The position numbers and the translations under genes are program-made. A stretch of 64,000 bases of DNA from NCBI GenBank assembly GCA_963513935.1, contig OY740769.1:40079120-40143119 (forward strand), in the 5' to 3' direction. Under the pieces are notes generated by a model, which saw only the letters and a list, made by a program, of their open reading frames with translations, was not told where the DNA came from and made no database searches. This document shows positions 1-13,338 of the stretch, piece after piece. Origin of the DNA: Aphrophora alni. Taxonomy: Eukaryota > Arthropoda > Insecta > Hemiptera > Aphrophoridae. Each line of letters starts with the position of its first letter. The first letter of the stretch is position 1.

Positions 1-946
1 CATATACTTCTACATTGTCCTTATTAATTGCAGAATTAGAAAATATATCAGTTATAATAATGACAGACTTTTATGAATGCTTTGCACAAAATTCAGAAGA
101 GTAAATCATCAGTAATGTAATGAACCAAATAATTTATTAAAAATAAAATTGTTAGATATACAAAAAAGAACTCATCCTGAACAATAAAAGTTTATATTAA
201 AATGACTATTAAGTTTCAATATGTTTTGTAACTTATTATATTTTTTTCTATCTTTTTTTAAAGATTGCCTTATCACATAAAAATAGCCTATATTAAATTG
301 AATATAATAATCCAATTTTAATTAAATCAAATTTATGTATTTTGAAGCACTGAGTTTGAATTTGATATCAGATACCTTTCTACCCCCTCCCTCACCATAC
401 TCTAAAAATGTCAATTTGACAATAGTTTACACATATGGCCTACCTGGCTTCTGTATATTCTTAAAACTCAAAATTTAATAATCATTAAAAATTTTGTTAA
501 ATCTACAATATTTATGTTTATTTAACCCTTTATGAAGTCCTTACTTTAAATAAAGACAAGGTAGGAGGCAACATATGGAAAACACAATACCATCGATGCT
601 CAAACCTCCATAACGTTTGACAGTTTACTAGTTCATTCAAACTAAGGTTGAGATAAGCTTATTATGCTCAGCCAACTGATACATCAGTCCCCTTCGAGTA
701 TTTTAAGTACCTATCCAAATAATTATCAATAAAACCCTACTCTGTTTTATTAAGATAAATTATAGAATGAGACTTAATTTTAAAAAAAAGTACCGGTAAG
801 TTTGCACAAGTTCACACAATTAATTTAATTAATCCTAATTAATTAAATAAACAAATCATGAATTCATATAGACCACTATTTAAACAAATTGTAATACTAT
901 CTGATTTCAACCTATCTGCTATAATGAAACAGACACATCGTTAAAT
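1..946. other. AT-rich spacer, no gene seen
   Basis: I read no supported coding region, RNA gene or repeat boundary here. A TTAACCCTTTATG string at about 519 resembles a TTAA-type element end, but no partner end was found. Confidence 0.5.
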
Positions 947-1247
947 CACTGGTTGAGAATGCGAGTGTTCCAATCCACTTTTCAAGTTTTGAGAAAATGC
1001 AAAAACTGAACAGTTTGGTATTAGATGGTGTTAGTTATTTTTCTTACCACCATAACCATATCTTCAAAACAGAATCGGTAAAGATCTAAAAATATTGAAC
1101 AGCTGATTTAGAATGCACGTGTTCCAACTCCCAAACTTTTCTAGTTCCTATTGGTTGTTGGAAATAAAACACATTCATACTAACATTTCAGTTTTTTTCT
1201 TGGAGTTAAAAGTGGAGATGGAACAATTGCATTCTCACCCAGCGAAA
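947..1247. mobile_element. Foldback/MITE-like element, about 300 bp
   Basis: The left end (CTGGTTGAGAATGCGAGTG onward) and the reverse complement of the right end (GCTGGGTGAGAATGCAATTG) match over about 35 bases. A third related string, GAATGCACGTGTTCCAACTC, lies inside at about 1112. No coding capacity is seen. The ends are approximate and no clear target duplication was identified. Confidence 0.5.
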
Positions 1248-1505
1248 TGGATATGTTAAAAAAGCATTTTTAACTATGTAACATATACTGTGGTACAAAA
1301 ATATATAATGTTTGTGTTATATGTGTATTAATTAATTATGATTTGTAGTATAAACCAAACTTTCATGTTAGTAATTTAAGCTTGATAATGTCACCATTGA
1401 GTGGCTGATTGAGTGGCTTTGTTGCTGATTAAAAGGCCTGCTATAGATATCTAAAAAGATAAATAAATATTTAATTAATTTTAGCAAACTTGACCCATAC
1501 ACTTG

Positions 1506-1710
1506 AAATGAGCAACGGTTATGGAAACTTTAATTAACAAATGGAAAAAAATACAATTTTCACCATAATCACTTTATTTGATCTTAACAACATTACAATG
1601 ACAAGAAAGTTTGTGTATATGAAACAATTGAGGATGATAACTTAAAAATGTCGTTTTGATCAAATAAAGTGATTATTATGGAAAATTGTGTTATCTTTCA
1701 TTTGGCAACA
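1506..1710. repeat. Inverted pair of a retroelement-like 3' tail
   Basis: Arms 1538-1583 and 1658-1705 are imperfect reverse complements; the core GATCAAATAAAGTGATTA is shared. The right arm also resembles 5500-5640 in direct orientation (GAGGATGATAACTT, then AAATAAAGTG, then CATTTGG). This suggests two head-to-head copies of one short repeat tail. Confidence 0.55.
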
Positions 1711-2716
1711 TATTTCTAACGAGAATGATAATCAAAGAAATGTGTTTCCTTATTTCAAAATGGTAGCCATGAATGTAAGTTAAGGTGACAAAGTTAATTT
1801 TTTCCATTTAATAGTACATAGGCCTAATGATTGAACTAGTAACATGTTACATTGTATGAAGGCTAAATTCCTATAAAATAATATTAAAAATTGTGTACCT
1901 GTATCCAAATATCCAAAGAATATATGACCTGAAATATTCAAGAGATCAAAAGCAGAAGAATAGTTCATACATTAGAAATTTTGTTCTGTAACAATTCAAC
2001 ACACCATTCATGATCTATCCATTAATTATGGATTTTCTTGTTATTTTAATAAATAATTTAGAAAAATTAAATTTTTAGTCCAAATTAATAGCATAGAATA
2101 ATGGTTTTGATCCCTAATAAAAATTCTATTCAAAATTCAAAAACTGACAAATTTATAAACTTTTTATTAAAAATCAACGATTTTTAATATGCACACTAAA
2201 TACATTGTGCACAAACTTTCTTACTCCCCCATTTCTGAAATCAAACAAAAATGATTCAAAACTAATTGTCACCAAAATGTCAATTCAGTAGTTGTAAATC
2301 AAATACCGGTAGCGAAAATGAACTATGGAGGGCGTTTTGAAACAATATTTAAATAATGGCTTAACTATTTTAAGGGTAGATATTTAATCAAATATTTGTT
2401 ACTTTTTCATAAAATACAGAGTTTAACTTAGAGAAAGTTTATTATTAAGTCAAACGAATTATGTTAAATTTATCCTGGAAATGTAGGGTTTGAGGTACAA
2501 GAGCATTACTTGACATGTAGAGGTACTTAACATGTTATTATATTGACTATTTATTCTAAATAAACTGGGAGTAATTAAAACACAGAGATAAATATGTTTA
2601 TGAGTTTTACTAAAGCCTGATTCAAAACAAAATATACACACATACTTATGTAATTCACACACACACTTTTATACCAGCTTACAATTGATTCGTTCTAACC
2701 CATTAAAAAGGATATA
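1711..2716. other. AT-rich spacer, nothing recognised
   Basis: Short open frames occur here but show no family features. One TAGGCCTA palindrome lies at 1819-1826. Confidence 0.4.
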
Positions 2717-5119
2717 CAGTAGAACCTCAATATAACGAATATCAATGGTCCAAAGAAAAAAATTTGTTAAATCGGAATATTCTTAAAAATGAGGTTTGTT
2801 ATATTGAGGTTGCGGGAAATATTCATTACAAAGAGGTTTCCTCAAAACTGAATAAGAACTTCTATGTAACCAATATATTAGAGTTCAACCTTTATTTTAC
2901 AAATGATTATCAACTGTAGGCTCTACATCTACACTGATACAGTACAGTACTATGTACGTATTCAAACTGACACAGATATAAAACGCAAATATGATTTTAA
3001 AAAGTAAATATGTATTGTAATTAATTAACAGTTTATTACATGTTAATACACATGTATTTACCTGTAATAAATAATAATTACATGTATTATAAATGTATTG
3101 CAAGTATTGTAAATAATAATTAAGGTCTTATTAAATCTATTTAAAACTTACAATGGTGTTCAAAATTTACGTTATTGTACTATTCAGAATTGAGAGTACT
3201 ACTTTTACCCTTACTAAGATTTAAAAAGTTTATAATTTTGGATTGTTTAGCTTAGTGAAGTTTTACAGTATCCAAATCACAATCCATCTCAGATATGGAT
3301 TTCACAACAATTTCACTCAAAGCACTTTTTTAAGGAAAAAACACTTCAACACCTCAAGGGCTTCACGGGCATCCTTTGTTGCAGGCTCAGGTTGACCACT
3401 TACAATATTTTCCAAATCGTCTTCTTCTGCTACGCCATCTGTGTCTGGGTCTTCGATAACTTAAGACAGGATCTCAGCTTCGGAGAGCTCTCCACACACT
3501 GCAAATTCATCGTTGAAGTTCACAATCTCTTGAAACACTATTTCAACATTTAGGGCATCTCTTATTCTCGGCCAGTATGCTTTAATGTTTGAACCTGATT
3601 GTAGTTGACTCCTGGGTCATCCTCATCTTGATCTTGGGCTGGCTCATTGACTTTAAAATAGTTGGCAATCATTTTGTCAGTAACATTATTCCAAGCCGTT
3701 TTCACCATCCACATAGCTTCTAGCACACTTATTTTGGTTGGCGACTGGCGTTCTATCTCATGTAGGAATTGATGAACCTGTCAACTCTTCTATAGTTGGT
3801 TTAGAAGTTTTTTATTATCCCTTGATCAAGCGGTTGGAGTTTTGATGTTGTGTTGGTGGCAGGAACTGGACTTTGATAATTGTTAGCTTTGAAATGTCTC
3901 CATGTGCAGTGTAATTAGCAATAAATAAAAGGATGTTTTTTTTTTTTTTCATTTTCATTTCACTGTTTATTTTTTTCAGTCCGTCAATAAATGCTTCTCC
4001 GATCATCCAAGCTTTTTTATTGGCAGAGTAACCTGTTGAAAAACTTGACATTTTTAAGCATTTTGGATTTTTTGACCTCCCAATAGGTTTCAGTTTGTTT
4101 GTACCACTTGAATTGTTCTTTCTCCATTCCAAAACCCCTTTAAAAGTAACTGTTTTGTCCAGCAGGCACCTGAAAAATAGCGCAGTGCCGTCTGCATTGT
4201 AGATGTCGTCTTGATGGTATCCATGGCTCAGTCTGCAAGTTTGAGTTTCCACTCTTCACACCAGTGTCATCCTTGGCAGCACTTTTGCCTTACATCTTTT
4301 TGGTACTTATTTCATGGCATTTTGGAATCTATACAACAACCTATTACTGGCTTGAAAACCAGTGTATCCAATTGTTCTACAAATTGTTGAGCTTTTTCTT
4401 GATGTACTGGTCTACTGATGGGCACATTTTTATTGCGACATTGTTTCAACCACTAACAGCTTCTTCAACATCTTGTAGCTCACGTTCCTTAAAGCCTTTT
4501 TGCAAATTTTAGGAAGTCCACCTACATCTCCAAATTTATCTTTAATTTTAATAATTGTTGCTAACATTGTGGGAGTTATATCAAACTCCTTACCAATGTC
4601 TACTATCTTCCTCTTTGGTTTGTCTTCAACAACCTTTAGCACCTTATGCTTAAACTCCACTGTAAGAGACTTCCTCAATTTTTTCCTGCCATCATAAACT
4701 CCAATAAAAAACACTCATTCACTGTTCAAATCACACTAACCATGTTAACAAAAGTGTATATGACGCACTATGTTGGTTGGACAACTGAATGTTGGTTGGA
4801 GGGGGTAGGAAGAGGAAGCAGGTGCTCATGTTTCTATGTCTAGACATAGGTCTAAGTCACTACAAATTGTACTGTACTGTTTTTCTAACAAGTGTTTTAT
4901 TCATTATACAGTGGTTTTGTACCGTAGATATTCGTAATACAGGTGTAATTTAACCTCTACCTCAAGCCGAAAAAAATTTGTTATATCAAAGTTGTAAGCC
5001 AAAATACTACTTAATACAATGGTCTTTTTTGGAGTATTACATGGGTCTGAAAGGGATTTAAAAATTCATTATATCAGGGAATTTGTTATATCAGAGTCCA
5101 CTATATTGGGGTTCTACTG
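2717..5119 (-). mobile_element. Tigger/pogo-type DNA transposon, complete but inactive
   Basis: The left terminus CAGTAGAACCTCAATATAAC and the reverse complement of the right terminus (CAGTAGAACCCCAATATAG) form terminal inverted repeats. A TA dinucleotide flanks each side (2715-2716 and 5120-5121), as expected for the Tc1/mariner/pogo superfamily. The 2.4-kb interior carries one minus-strand transposase-derived sequence. Both ends plus the target duplication make this an intact insertion, although the protein is broken. Confidence 0.88.
3290..4714 (-). pseudogene. Tigger-like (CENP-B/jerky family) transposase pseudogene
   Basis: Reading from 4714 down: an N-terminal helix-turn-helix (4714-4430) with KRKIVDIGKEFDITPTMLAT, typical of the CENP-B-like DNA-binding domain. 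Next is a broken stretch (4430-4255) with traces of the second HTH (VPISRPVHQEKAQQFVEQL). The DDE domain follows at 4252-3815, with YNADGTALFF, IGRSKNPKC, NKKAWM, LLFIANYTAH and QFLPPTQ. A C-terminal acidic tail lies at 3815-3290 (VNEPAQDQDEDDPG). The family normally has a catalytic Asp in LFLDNCPAH; here the position reads Ala (FIANYTAH), and the first motif has DGTALF where DETGLF is usual. Stops and frameshifts at about 4320, 4260, 3800 and 3465 also disable it. Confidence 0.85.
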
Positions 5120-6180
5120 TATTTTAAGAATAGGTACCCTAACTAAAAACAATTTCATGGTTTTAAATTGCACATAAACTTCAATGTTGCTTTCCTTTGA
5201 TATTCAAAACTGACTAACATGTTATCATCTCAATTCAAAATCATAATATTTGTTGGATTTATTAAACTACAGGCTTTGAAATGAGTCTCTTATTAATATT
5301 GTATATTACATAAATTGCATTTACTTACACATTTCATTGATAAGGTCCTTTAATTCCCACTAACTGTTATTATTGCATTATATTAACCTAAAGCTTTGTA
5401 TCAATACATTGTGATGGAATTGGTCATTGGACTTGAAGGCTTGATCAAACAGCTTCCTCTTGTTATAGTAAGTTACAGTCCAGAGTCAGTAGGGTTGTAT
5501 GCATGTAGCAACTGAGGATGATGACTTAGTCATTGAAACGTCTTGTATTTGTATTGCAAAAATAAAGTGTCATGTGTTTTTTTATTTTATTTTAAAAAAT
5601 TGTGATTTCATTCATTTGGTGATTAAAGTTTCCACAAAATTGTACAGTTGAAATTAATTACTCTCATGATCTTTTACTAAATATAGCTAATTATTATCAA
5701 CATTTATTGAGATGCAATATGTAATTGACAGAAAGAAATGTCTATACAAACTATAATTTAATATCTTCTATCTGTATAGAGTGCTTCATTCTACAGTCAT
5801 ATACCATGCTCCTTATTTGTCAATATAATTTGGGTTGTGTGTTAAAGGGATTAAGTTGTGTTCTTAACTAAAATAACTTTGGGGTTGAATTTCTGCTACT
5901 ACTCCAAAACAAAACAAATATTTTTTTCTCTAAATTGACTCTAATTATTTTAATCAAATGCTGCTCAAATGAATCCCCTAAAGACCTAAACTAAACTATT
6001 GTTCATCATATCAAAAAATATGCCAAATTTAAAGTTAAAAGTAAAAAGATGAAATGAATTATGATCATCTTGTAGAGGATAGAATATCTCAAAATTGGCC
6101 CTAAAATTTCAATTTTACTTACACGAATTCTTTACAGCATCCCATGGGCATAGTGTCTCAACAAAGTTGCTTTTTTTCCA
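5120..6180. other. Spacer with one retroelement-like tail
   Basis: Mostly featureless. At about 5505-5640 lies CAACTGAGGATGATGACTTA, then GAAACGTC, AATAAAGTG and CATTTGGTGATTAAAGTTTCC. This resembles the inverted pair at 1506-1710 and the GATGATG/GAAACG tails common at LINE and SINE 3' ends. Confidence 0.45.
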
Positions 6181-6189
6181 AAAAGGTAT

Positions 6190-7330
6190 TGCTCAGACTA
6201 CTCCAATCTGTTCGGAAATACGGTGGCCAAAATGGAACAAAAATCTACTACAATAAAGCTTCAAAGGAAGGTTTGCCTAGGTATTATAAGTGCTAAGGGT
6301 ACCTGTCCAACTGCTCCCATGGAAGCGGCTCTGGATTTGCTACCTCTGAATCTACAGGTAGAAAAGTGTCCATAAAATACTGCTCTCCAACAGTAGGGGA
6401 CTAACATTACAATCTCAAAATAATGGCTGGTAAACTAGAAACATACAAGAACAGTATACCACTCAATTAGCCACAACAGTATTGGACTTAATAATTAAGA
6501 CAATAACTTTTGAAAAGAATTTTAAAACTTGTTTTCCAGAACGTCAAGTTTGGAAGGAAGGTGGACCAAAACTAAAGGAGGGATATCTCTAGGAAAAACT
6601 CCATCCATATTTCAAGTTGAGATACATACAATAGAGTTCTGTGCTAAAGAGATATAAAAAAAAAAAAAGGCGCTAAGATCTATATCATGTTAGACAGTCT
6701 GTAAGCTCCTAAGTGTCTATGATAATACATTTTTGAGATGAGATTGGTCTGGGAATATCTACAAGTAATCAATCAACTATCAATGAGGAACAAAATCTCT
6801 TTACTTTGAATGCCAGAACATGAAGGAATAGCAGGAAATGAAGAAGTGGATCACCTTGCCAAGGAGAGTGAGAGGCTGACATTATTCAACCCGAATCATT
6901 TTCGGGGTACCTAAGACCTATCTTTATAATATCATGGAAACCTGGGAACAAGATCAAAAGATCAATTATTAGACTACCCACCCTGTCTAAGACAAGCCAA
7001 AAAGTTTATAGTCTATTCTAGGACAAAGGCTAAAAATTACCGGAATTCAGTAGAAGGAGCTTAAGCTAATTATTGACCAACTGTCCAGTGAATTACCATC
7101 TGAAACGCATAGGGAAGATTTTAGTGGATCCATGCCGCTTCTGCTTGACACATAAAGAAACAGCTGAACATGGGTTGTGTGAGTGTGAACGTCTAACCTA
7201 CAAAAGGTTACTTCACCTCAGCATCCCATTCCCCATCATTGTAGATTTAACGATCATCTCCCCCAGATCCAATTTGAGATTGTTAGGAAGATTAAATTTT
7301 AGCTGTGTCTACAAAATTAGTTAGATAGTC
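6190..7330 (+). mobile_element. Decayed non-LTR retrotransposon, RT tail / RNase H / zinc knuckle
   Basis: Broken plus-strand reading frames show, in order: the RT-terminal stretch LQRKVCLGIISAKGTCPTAP with MEAALDLLPLNL (about 6255-6360), an RNase H start GISLGKTPSIFQVEIHTIEF (about 6575-6635), the RNase H motif PEHEGIAGNEEVDHLAKE (about 6815-6868), and the C-terminal knuckle CRFCLTHKETAEHGLCECER (in 7073-7324). This order is typical of Jockey/R1/LOA-type elements with an RNase H domain. Many stops and shifts make it non-functional. The 5' end is truncated and no poly(A) tail or target duplication was defined. Confidence 0.8.
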
Positions 7331-8178
7331 ACATAATATCCATTTGGGTTGCAGTAAACAGAGGTTATAACCACAGACCACTAAATCACTAACTACACCA
7401 AACCTAAATCATTTTGTCCTATCAGTCTTTCATCGTTCCTGTTGAAAACTCTTAAAGGATTAGTAAAAGACACCTGAGAAAATGAGTACTTTTCGGTATC
7501 CTTCTCTTCATTGTAACTAATATGCCTATTATAATGATACCTTAATTTAGGTTATAAATAAACTATCACCTCAGGATACCATATCATCAACCACCCTGAC
7601 CGCCACCAAAATCACACACCTCAAATTGCCCATCACATAACCCATTTCAATGCATGTCCTATTTCATCGATCAAACTTAAATATATATATATATATATAT
7701 ATTATATATCCAAGTGAATTTGTAACTCATATAATTTAAGAAAATATTTAGTCCATGTGTGTGTATTAAAGTGTAGTGCTAAATAATTAATATACAATAT
7801 AATAAATAAGTGGAGAAGAAGAAATAAGAAAAGAGGTTGCTACAATAAGGGATAAAAAGAAGGGGAGAGGATTGTTGGTTGGATTAGGAAGAGGAAGGAG
7901 GAAGGGACACTTTTTTAATCAGGTATCGTTAAAACTGTTTCAAAAAATTTTCACATCATCATGGTGAATAATTAACATAATAACTTTTACTTCACAAAAA
8001 GCTATAAATATCAGCTTAAAGGAATTCATTTATTTTAAGATCAAATTAACATTGATAGATGTCTTGCAAAAATAAATATAAATAATAAAACTCTTAAATC
8101 AAATAATAGGGAACATTTCTTAAACTTTTAATACCTACATCAATCAAATAATAAAACCCATCATCCAATTTATATTTC

Positions 8179-8241
<63 letters not shown>

Positions 8242-8560
8242 TTCATAAATTCACCTTCTAAGCACTCATTTAAAATTAAATATCAATTGTTTAGATGTAA
8301 GAAATTAGTATAAGGGTTTGTCAATTAATTGTGTTGTTATCTGTGTAGAATCCCAAAGATTATAAAAACATATAAACTTTTTATTGTAATCAACTGTAAA
8401 AGCTCCTACTCATAGGGTTAGTGGCGGCAAATTAAGAGACAATACCCAAAGAACCAAACAATGTTCTATTGTTTGTACCCTAAAATAATAGAGTTGAATT
8501 AATAAATAACAGTCATATTTATATTTCATCCATCTCGTTTATTTATACTATCAACTGGGA
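7331..8560. repeat. Spacer with two TA microsatellites
   Basis: Contains an alternating TA run at about 7681-7702 and a longer one at about 8181-8238. Nothing else is recognised. Confidence 0.6.
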
Positions 8561-8569
8561 AAATCCTGT

Positions 8570-10440
8570 GAGACTGCTCTGCATCATCTGCTCTGCATTA
8601 TCTGATGGGTAGAGTCAAGGCCAGCCTGGATAAGGAAATTACACTATGTGCCTTCTTGGACATGGAAGGGGCATTTGATAACACATATTTTGATGCCATG
8701 TTGCGTGAGACGCTTAAGTGTGGTGCTGATCCTATCATTTTTGTGGATGGATCGGCGCTATGTTGCATTCAAGATATATAAAGGCATCGGTTCTTAATTG
8801 AGATTACTCCCACAAGGGGCTGTCCGCAGGGAGGTGTACCTTTGGAACCTTGTGATGGATGATCTATTTGACGATCTGACGTGAGCTATCATTTATGCCC
8901 AAGGTAATGTTGATGACATAGTCATGATTTTTCAGAGTAAATACTGCAAAATTGTAGTTGACAGATTAAATTTGAACTATAGTGTGTCTCTTTATGGTGT
9001 CTTACAGAAGGCCTTAGTGTCAATGCCACTAAGACTGTAGTAATAGCATTCACAAAAAACAGAACCAAGAATCCCTTACCCATCCGAAAATGGGAAGAAC
9101 TCAGTTTGCAATCTCTAAGTCAATTAAATACTAAGGAGTAACTCTGGATTGTAATCTGACCTTGGATGATCAATGATGCCCTGTGGAAGTTATGGTGACC
9201 AGGCAGTTTGCTGGCTCCAACTGGGGCATTAAGCCATGCATTGCCTTTTGGCTATACAGTGTGATAGTAAGACTTCGTGTTGCTTATGGAGGGCTTGTCT
9301 GGTTGTCATAGGTGGTACAAGTGACATTTTCATTAAGGCAGAAGCTTGCAAATTGACCTATAGACTGGCTGTCACGAATCACTGGCATGAGGGCCTGCTA
9401 AGGACTGATCATAGAACCATTAATATTGTAACTCTAGATGACTATTATACTCAACATGACTTCAGAATTATGGGAGTAGAGTTTAATATTTTTTTCGGTA
9501 ACTATTCACTCTCGTAAAGAGTGGAAAGGAAAGGAAAATGTATCTTTAGATCAAACAGTCTTTTCTGGTACACACATAGCTCTGTCATTGAGGAAAAATC
9601 CGAATATGGTGCTTACAGTACATCTCCCAAAATTGCTCTAAGCACAAAACTGGGAGAGTACAGTACAATTTTCTAAGCCAAGATTTCTGCAATTCTGGCA
9701 TGTGCCAATTTAGCTATAACTAATTGTTTTACCAACAACTACTTCTTTATACTATCTGATAGTCAGGATGTCTTTAAAAGCTCTTGACTTGAAGGTAAAT
9801 TTCCTCCAAGCTTGTGTGGGAGTGCTACCAGAGTCCTCTACACATTAGCTTCCACCAACTCTGTAACCCTGAGCCAGGTACCTGGTCACACAGGTATTCA
9901 TAGTGATTAATGTGTGAATGAACTGGCCATGAAGTGTTCAAAATGCTCTTTTTGGGTGCAGAGCCAGCCTGTGGCATATCAAAATCTTTTTCTACATTAC
10001 TATTGAAAAATGGTCCAAAGACGGCATTGTAAACGTTGGCAGGATTACTCTGGACAAAAAGTTTTTCAGAGGCAGTGCTCAACAACTAACCAACTTGTTA
10101 TTGACACTGAATAGAGGGCGTCTAAAACAAATTAACACATTACTTAACTATACATGGCTACTTCAGGAAACCTTTGCTAACACTCAGGATCACCAATAGT
10201 GATCCTGCGTGTAAGTTATTTAAATGGTCTGATGAGATTGCTAGGCATATCATCCTAGAATGCAAGAGGCTAAAAAAAGAGCCATCTTTGGGCCTTTACA
10301 ACTTGTGAAGCTCCTGAGCCTTGGTGAGGGCATAAGTATAGGCTAACCTTGCTAGTAGGTCCTTGGGGTGTACAATAAGCTTAAGTTGAGATCAAGGATT
10401 TTGAGTCCTCATACCCCAATAATCTATTCTAATCTATCCC
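8570..10440 (+). mobile_element. Decayed non-LTR retrotransposon, RT through C-terminal knuckle
   Basis: Plus-strand fragments in several frames give RT motifs: AFLDMEGAFDNTYFDAMLRE (about 8650), TRGCPQGGV (about 8815-8840), a degraded YADD region (about 8895-8935), and GLSVNATKTVVIAFTKNRTK (about 9010-9070). Traces of VRLRVAYGGLVW (about 9265) and a terminal knuckle-like stretch follow (CKLFKWSDEIARHIILECKR, about 10212-10270). The order and motifs fit an R1/LOA or Jockey-type LINE. It ends close to a T-rich run at 10445. Numerous stops disable it. It differs from the copy at 6190-7330, so these are separate insertions. Confidence 0.8.
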
Positions 10441-11638
10441 CTGTTTTTTTTTTTTTGTTAAACAGGCTGTAGCACAATACAGCAGTTTGATATACATTAT
10501 TATAGTCATTGATATTATATAAAAAATCAACAGTATAAATTTAATGTTACAGCTCTACTGATTATCAAAAGAATATTCACGATATTTATTGTCAACCAAA
10601 GCAAGAGCCTATAATATATTATCGCTGGTGGCTGTTGGTGACTGTCAAACCTCAAGAGTATGCAAAACATTCCAATTAATGTTTTTAGTAAACCAATGGC
10701 TGTAGCACAGTAGCAATCAGCTTCAGTGGAGATTCCTTTATTCCTCTATGGTAACAGAAAGGATGAATATGGCATTGTATATAATATTAATAATGTATTT
10801 AAAAGGTCCGTTTTGTATATCATTATACAAACTGAACAGCATTGAAGCTAATTCACTTTCAATTTAAAAAATATTAAATAAAGACCAATGTTTCAATTAA
10901 TTTACCATTTTTAATAATTGGCTTTTGTTTAACTTAATGTTGAATATAATTGAATTAAAAATTATTTTAAAAGCAAAATCAATTTTTAAAGTACATTTTA
11001 GTTTATGAATTACAAATTAAATACTTGTATTATGTAATACTGGCATATAGTATTATACCATTATTATAAATTTGTGCTTTAATATCATAAAGGTCTTGGT
11101 TTTACTTGAAGTTTCGATTTTCTACGTGATTGACTGTATTGCGTATTATTTATGTAGAAAGTAGAAATAAGTAAACAGTTTGTTTTAGTGAAAATATTAT
11201 AAACTAGTGATTCTGTTTAGAATTTGAACTTAACAATTCCATCATGCAAGGTAATTTCTTTAATAGTTGTGATTTAGATTAAGACAAATTTCAACTATTG
11301 TGAAATGCAATGTTTTAGACAAATTTAGCCTAATCTTGTAGTTATAACAATTAATAATCTTCTGATTTTGTTTGTTTGTTTTATACTAAATTACATTCAT
11401 AAACAAATAATCATACACATTTTTTCAACTAAACTATGTAGCAATTACCAATGAAATGTAGGCCCTAGAAATAGGATGATTCACTAATATTAACATGACT
11501 TCTGCGCATGCTTGAAAATGCCCGCTTATAACCTGTTTCTCAAAAGGAAAAAATCAACAACCTTCTTAGACAAAGACAAAACTTGTTGGTTCACAGCTGA
11601 TTGTTAAGACGTAAAAGGATATTTTATGGACACTTGTT

Positions 11639-11671
<33 letters not shown>

Positions 11672-12782
11672 TTAAGACGCAGTAGTTTTTAATATAAAAC
11701 AAAGAAGTGATTTAATTGCCTGTAAATTGAACTTTATACTGAAAAGAATGTTTATATGAATTCAGTTTTGAGTCTTAAGTACATAATATTTAGTTTTAAT
11801 AATGCCTAAAGTAAAACGAAACAATCTAAATGATTATTCCAAAAAAACAGGTGGGTGACTAACAAAGAATGTTAGGTAGGCCTAGGATTAATACAGTAAA
11901 AGTTTTAATTTTATAATTTAACCCTATATAGTTTTTGGTTGTGTGATAATTAATTTTGTAGACTCTACTGAAATATTTTTGTTTATAAAGTAGCAAATAT
12001 ATTGTTTCAAGTTCACTTGAAAAAAAAAAAATTACTGATGGTCCTCACCTTTTCAATTTGTATATTTTTTAAACTATAGATAATTATGTTGTACAAAAGA
12101 AATTTTGTGATTATTTGAATGAATTACTTTTTTTTTGTAATTGTACATTGAATCTTGCCTTACAATTTAATTAAGAAAATCGTTGAAATTATTTACTAGT
12201 CTATTTTGAAAAAATGAGATCATATTAGATATCACCAGGCACTTTTGAAGTAGCTAAATAAATTTTAATAGAAAATAATAAATAAAAAAAGTTTGAAATC
12301 CAGGTTTGGTTAGTTAGACTATTAGTCAGACAAGTTAGTATTAAAACATAGTATTGTTTGGTAATTGTTTACAAAGAAAGTTACCAGTAGGCTATTTTTT
12401 TTAATCGGTAAATATAGAGAGAAGTTGTCCAATTGATTTAAGTGTCAAATCTCAGTAATTCCGCTTCAAAATAGTGCTTTTTCAATCAAATAGAATTTAA
12501 TGAACAAGGCTAGTGGGTTTTTATCTCTCACAATTCATTATTTACTTAACAATCTATGATATTGACAAATTTTAACATATTGAATTGGGGCGCATTCGCA
12601 CTTCATTCACTTTTACACGTTGAGTATGCTTCTATAATATAAAATTCCGGATGACTAGGTCTCTGAAACCCAGACCTAGTAAAAGAACTATAGGTCAAGT
12701 AAGGTATATATAATTACCTCCCTTGACCTGTAGTTCTTTAACTAGATCTGGTTAGGTAACCATATATATACATATATGTACA

Positions 12783-12820
<38 letters not shown>

Positions 12821-13120
12821 CATATATATTCATAATTACCTTCCCTGACCTTGTTACATGACTTAATTGAAACATAGTTTGTCACTTCTTCATAGTAATA
12901 GTGCTTAAAACAGAATTATAGAAATAATGAATTGTGAAAGATAAAAAGTGGTAAGCGTATTTAAAAGGTATCAAAATTATGGGGAAAATACTAATTTAAA
13001 AAGGAATTGTCAAGATTTTGACGCTTAAATCGATCAGACAACTTCTCTTAATATTTACCACATAACTTATTTCTTAATAATATAAGAAGTTTTCAACACA
13101 GCTAGCTAACTTTTTCACCG
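10441..13120. other. Intergenic stretch, no gene seen
   Basis: Holds a TG repeat (about 11640-11669), a TA repeat (about 12783-12816) with a nearby ATATAT-rich palindromic stretch, and A/T runs. A short inverted duplication of ACTAGGTC / GACCTGTAGTTC-like strings lies at about 12650-12750. A non-coding first exon or promoter of the FAXDC2-like gene could lie here, but nothing in the sequence marks it. Confidence 0.4.
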
Positions 13121-13160
13121 GAAAAATCATGATTTCAAAACTACAGAATTCATTGTAATT

Positions 13161-13276
13161 ATATCACCAGCTAAGCAACACTGAGTGTGGTTGTTATTTG
13201 GATGGGTGACTGCTTGGGAAATAACACACAATTTCTTCTTTTTTTAAACAAATTTATGTGTATGTCAGGTAAGCGG

Positions 13277-13338
<62 letters not shown>

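Noticed and set aside
519..540. TTAACCCTTTATGAAG as a TTAA-type element end
   Set aside because: Similar to the start of the element at 17419, but no matching inverted end or second TTAA was found nearby.
9825..10085. 86-codon minus-strand frame
   Set aside because: Antisense shadow within a plus-strand decayed LINE.
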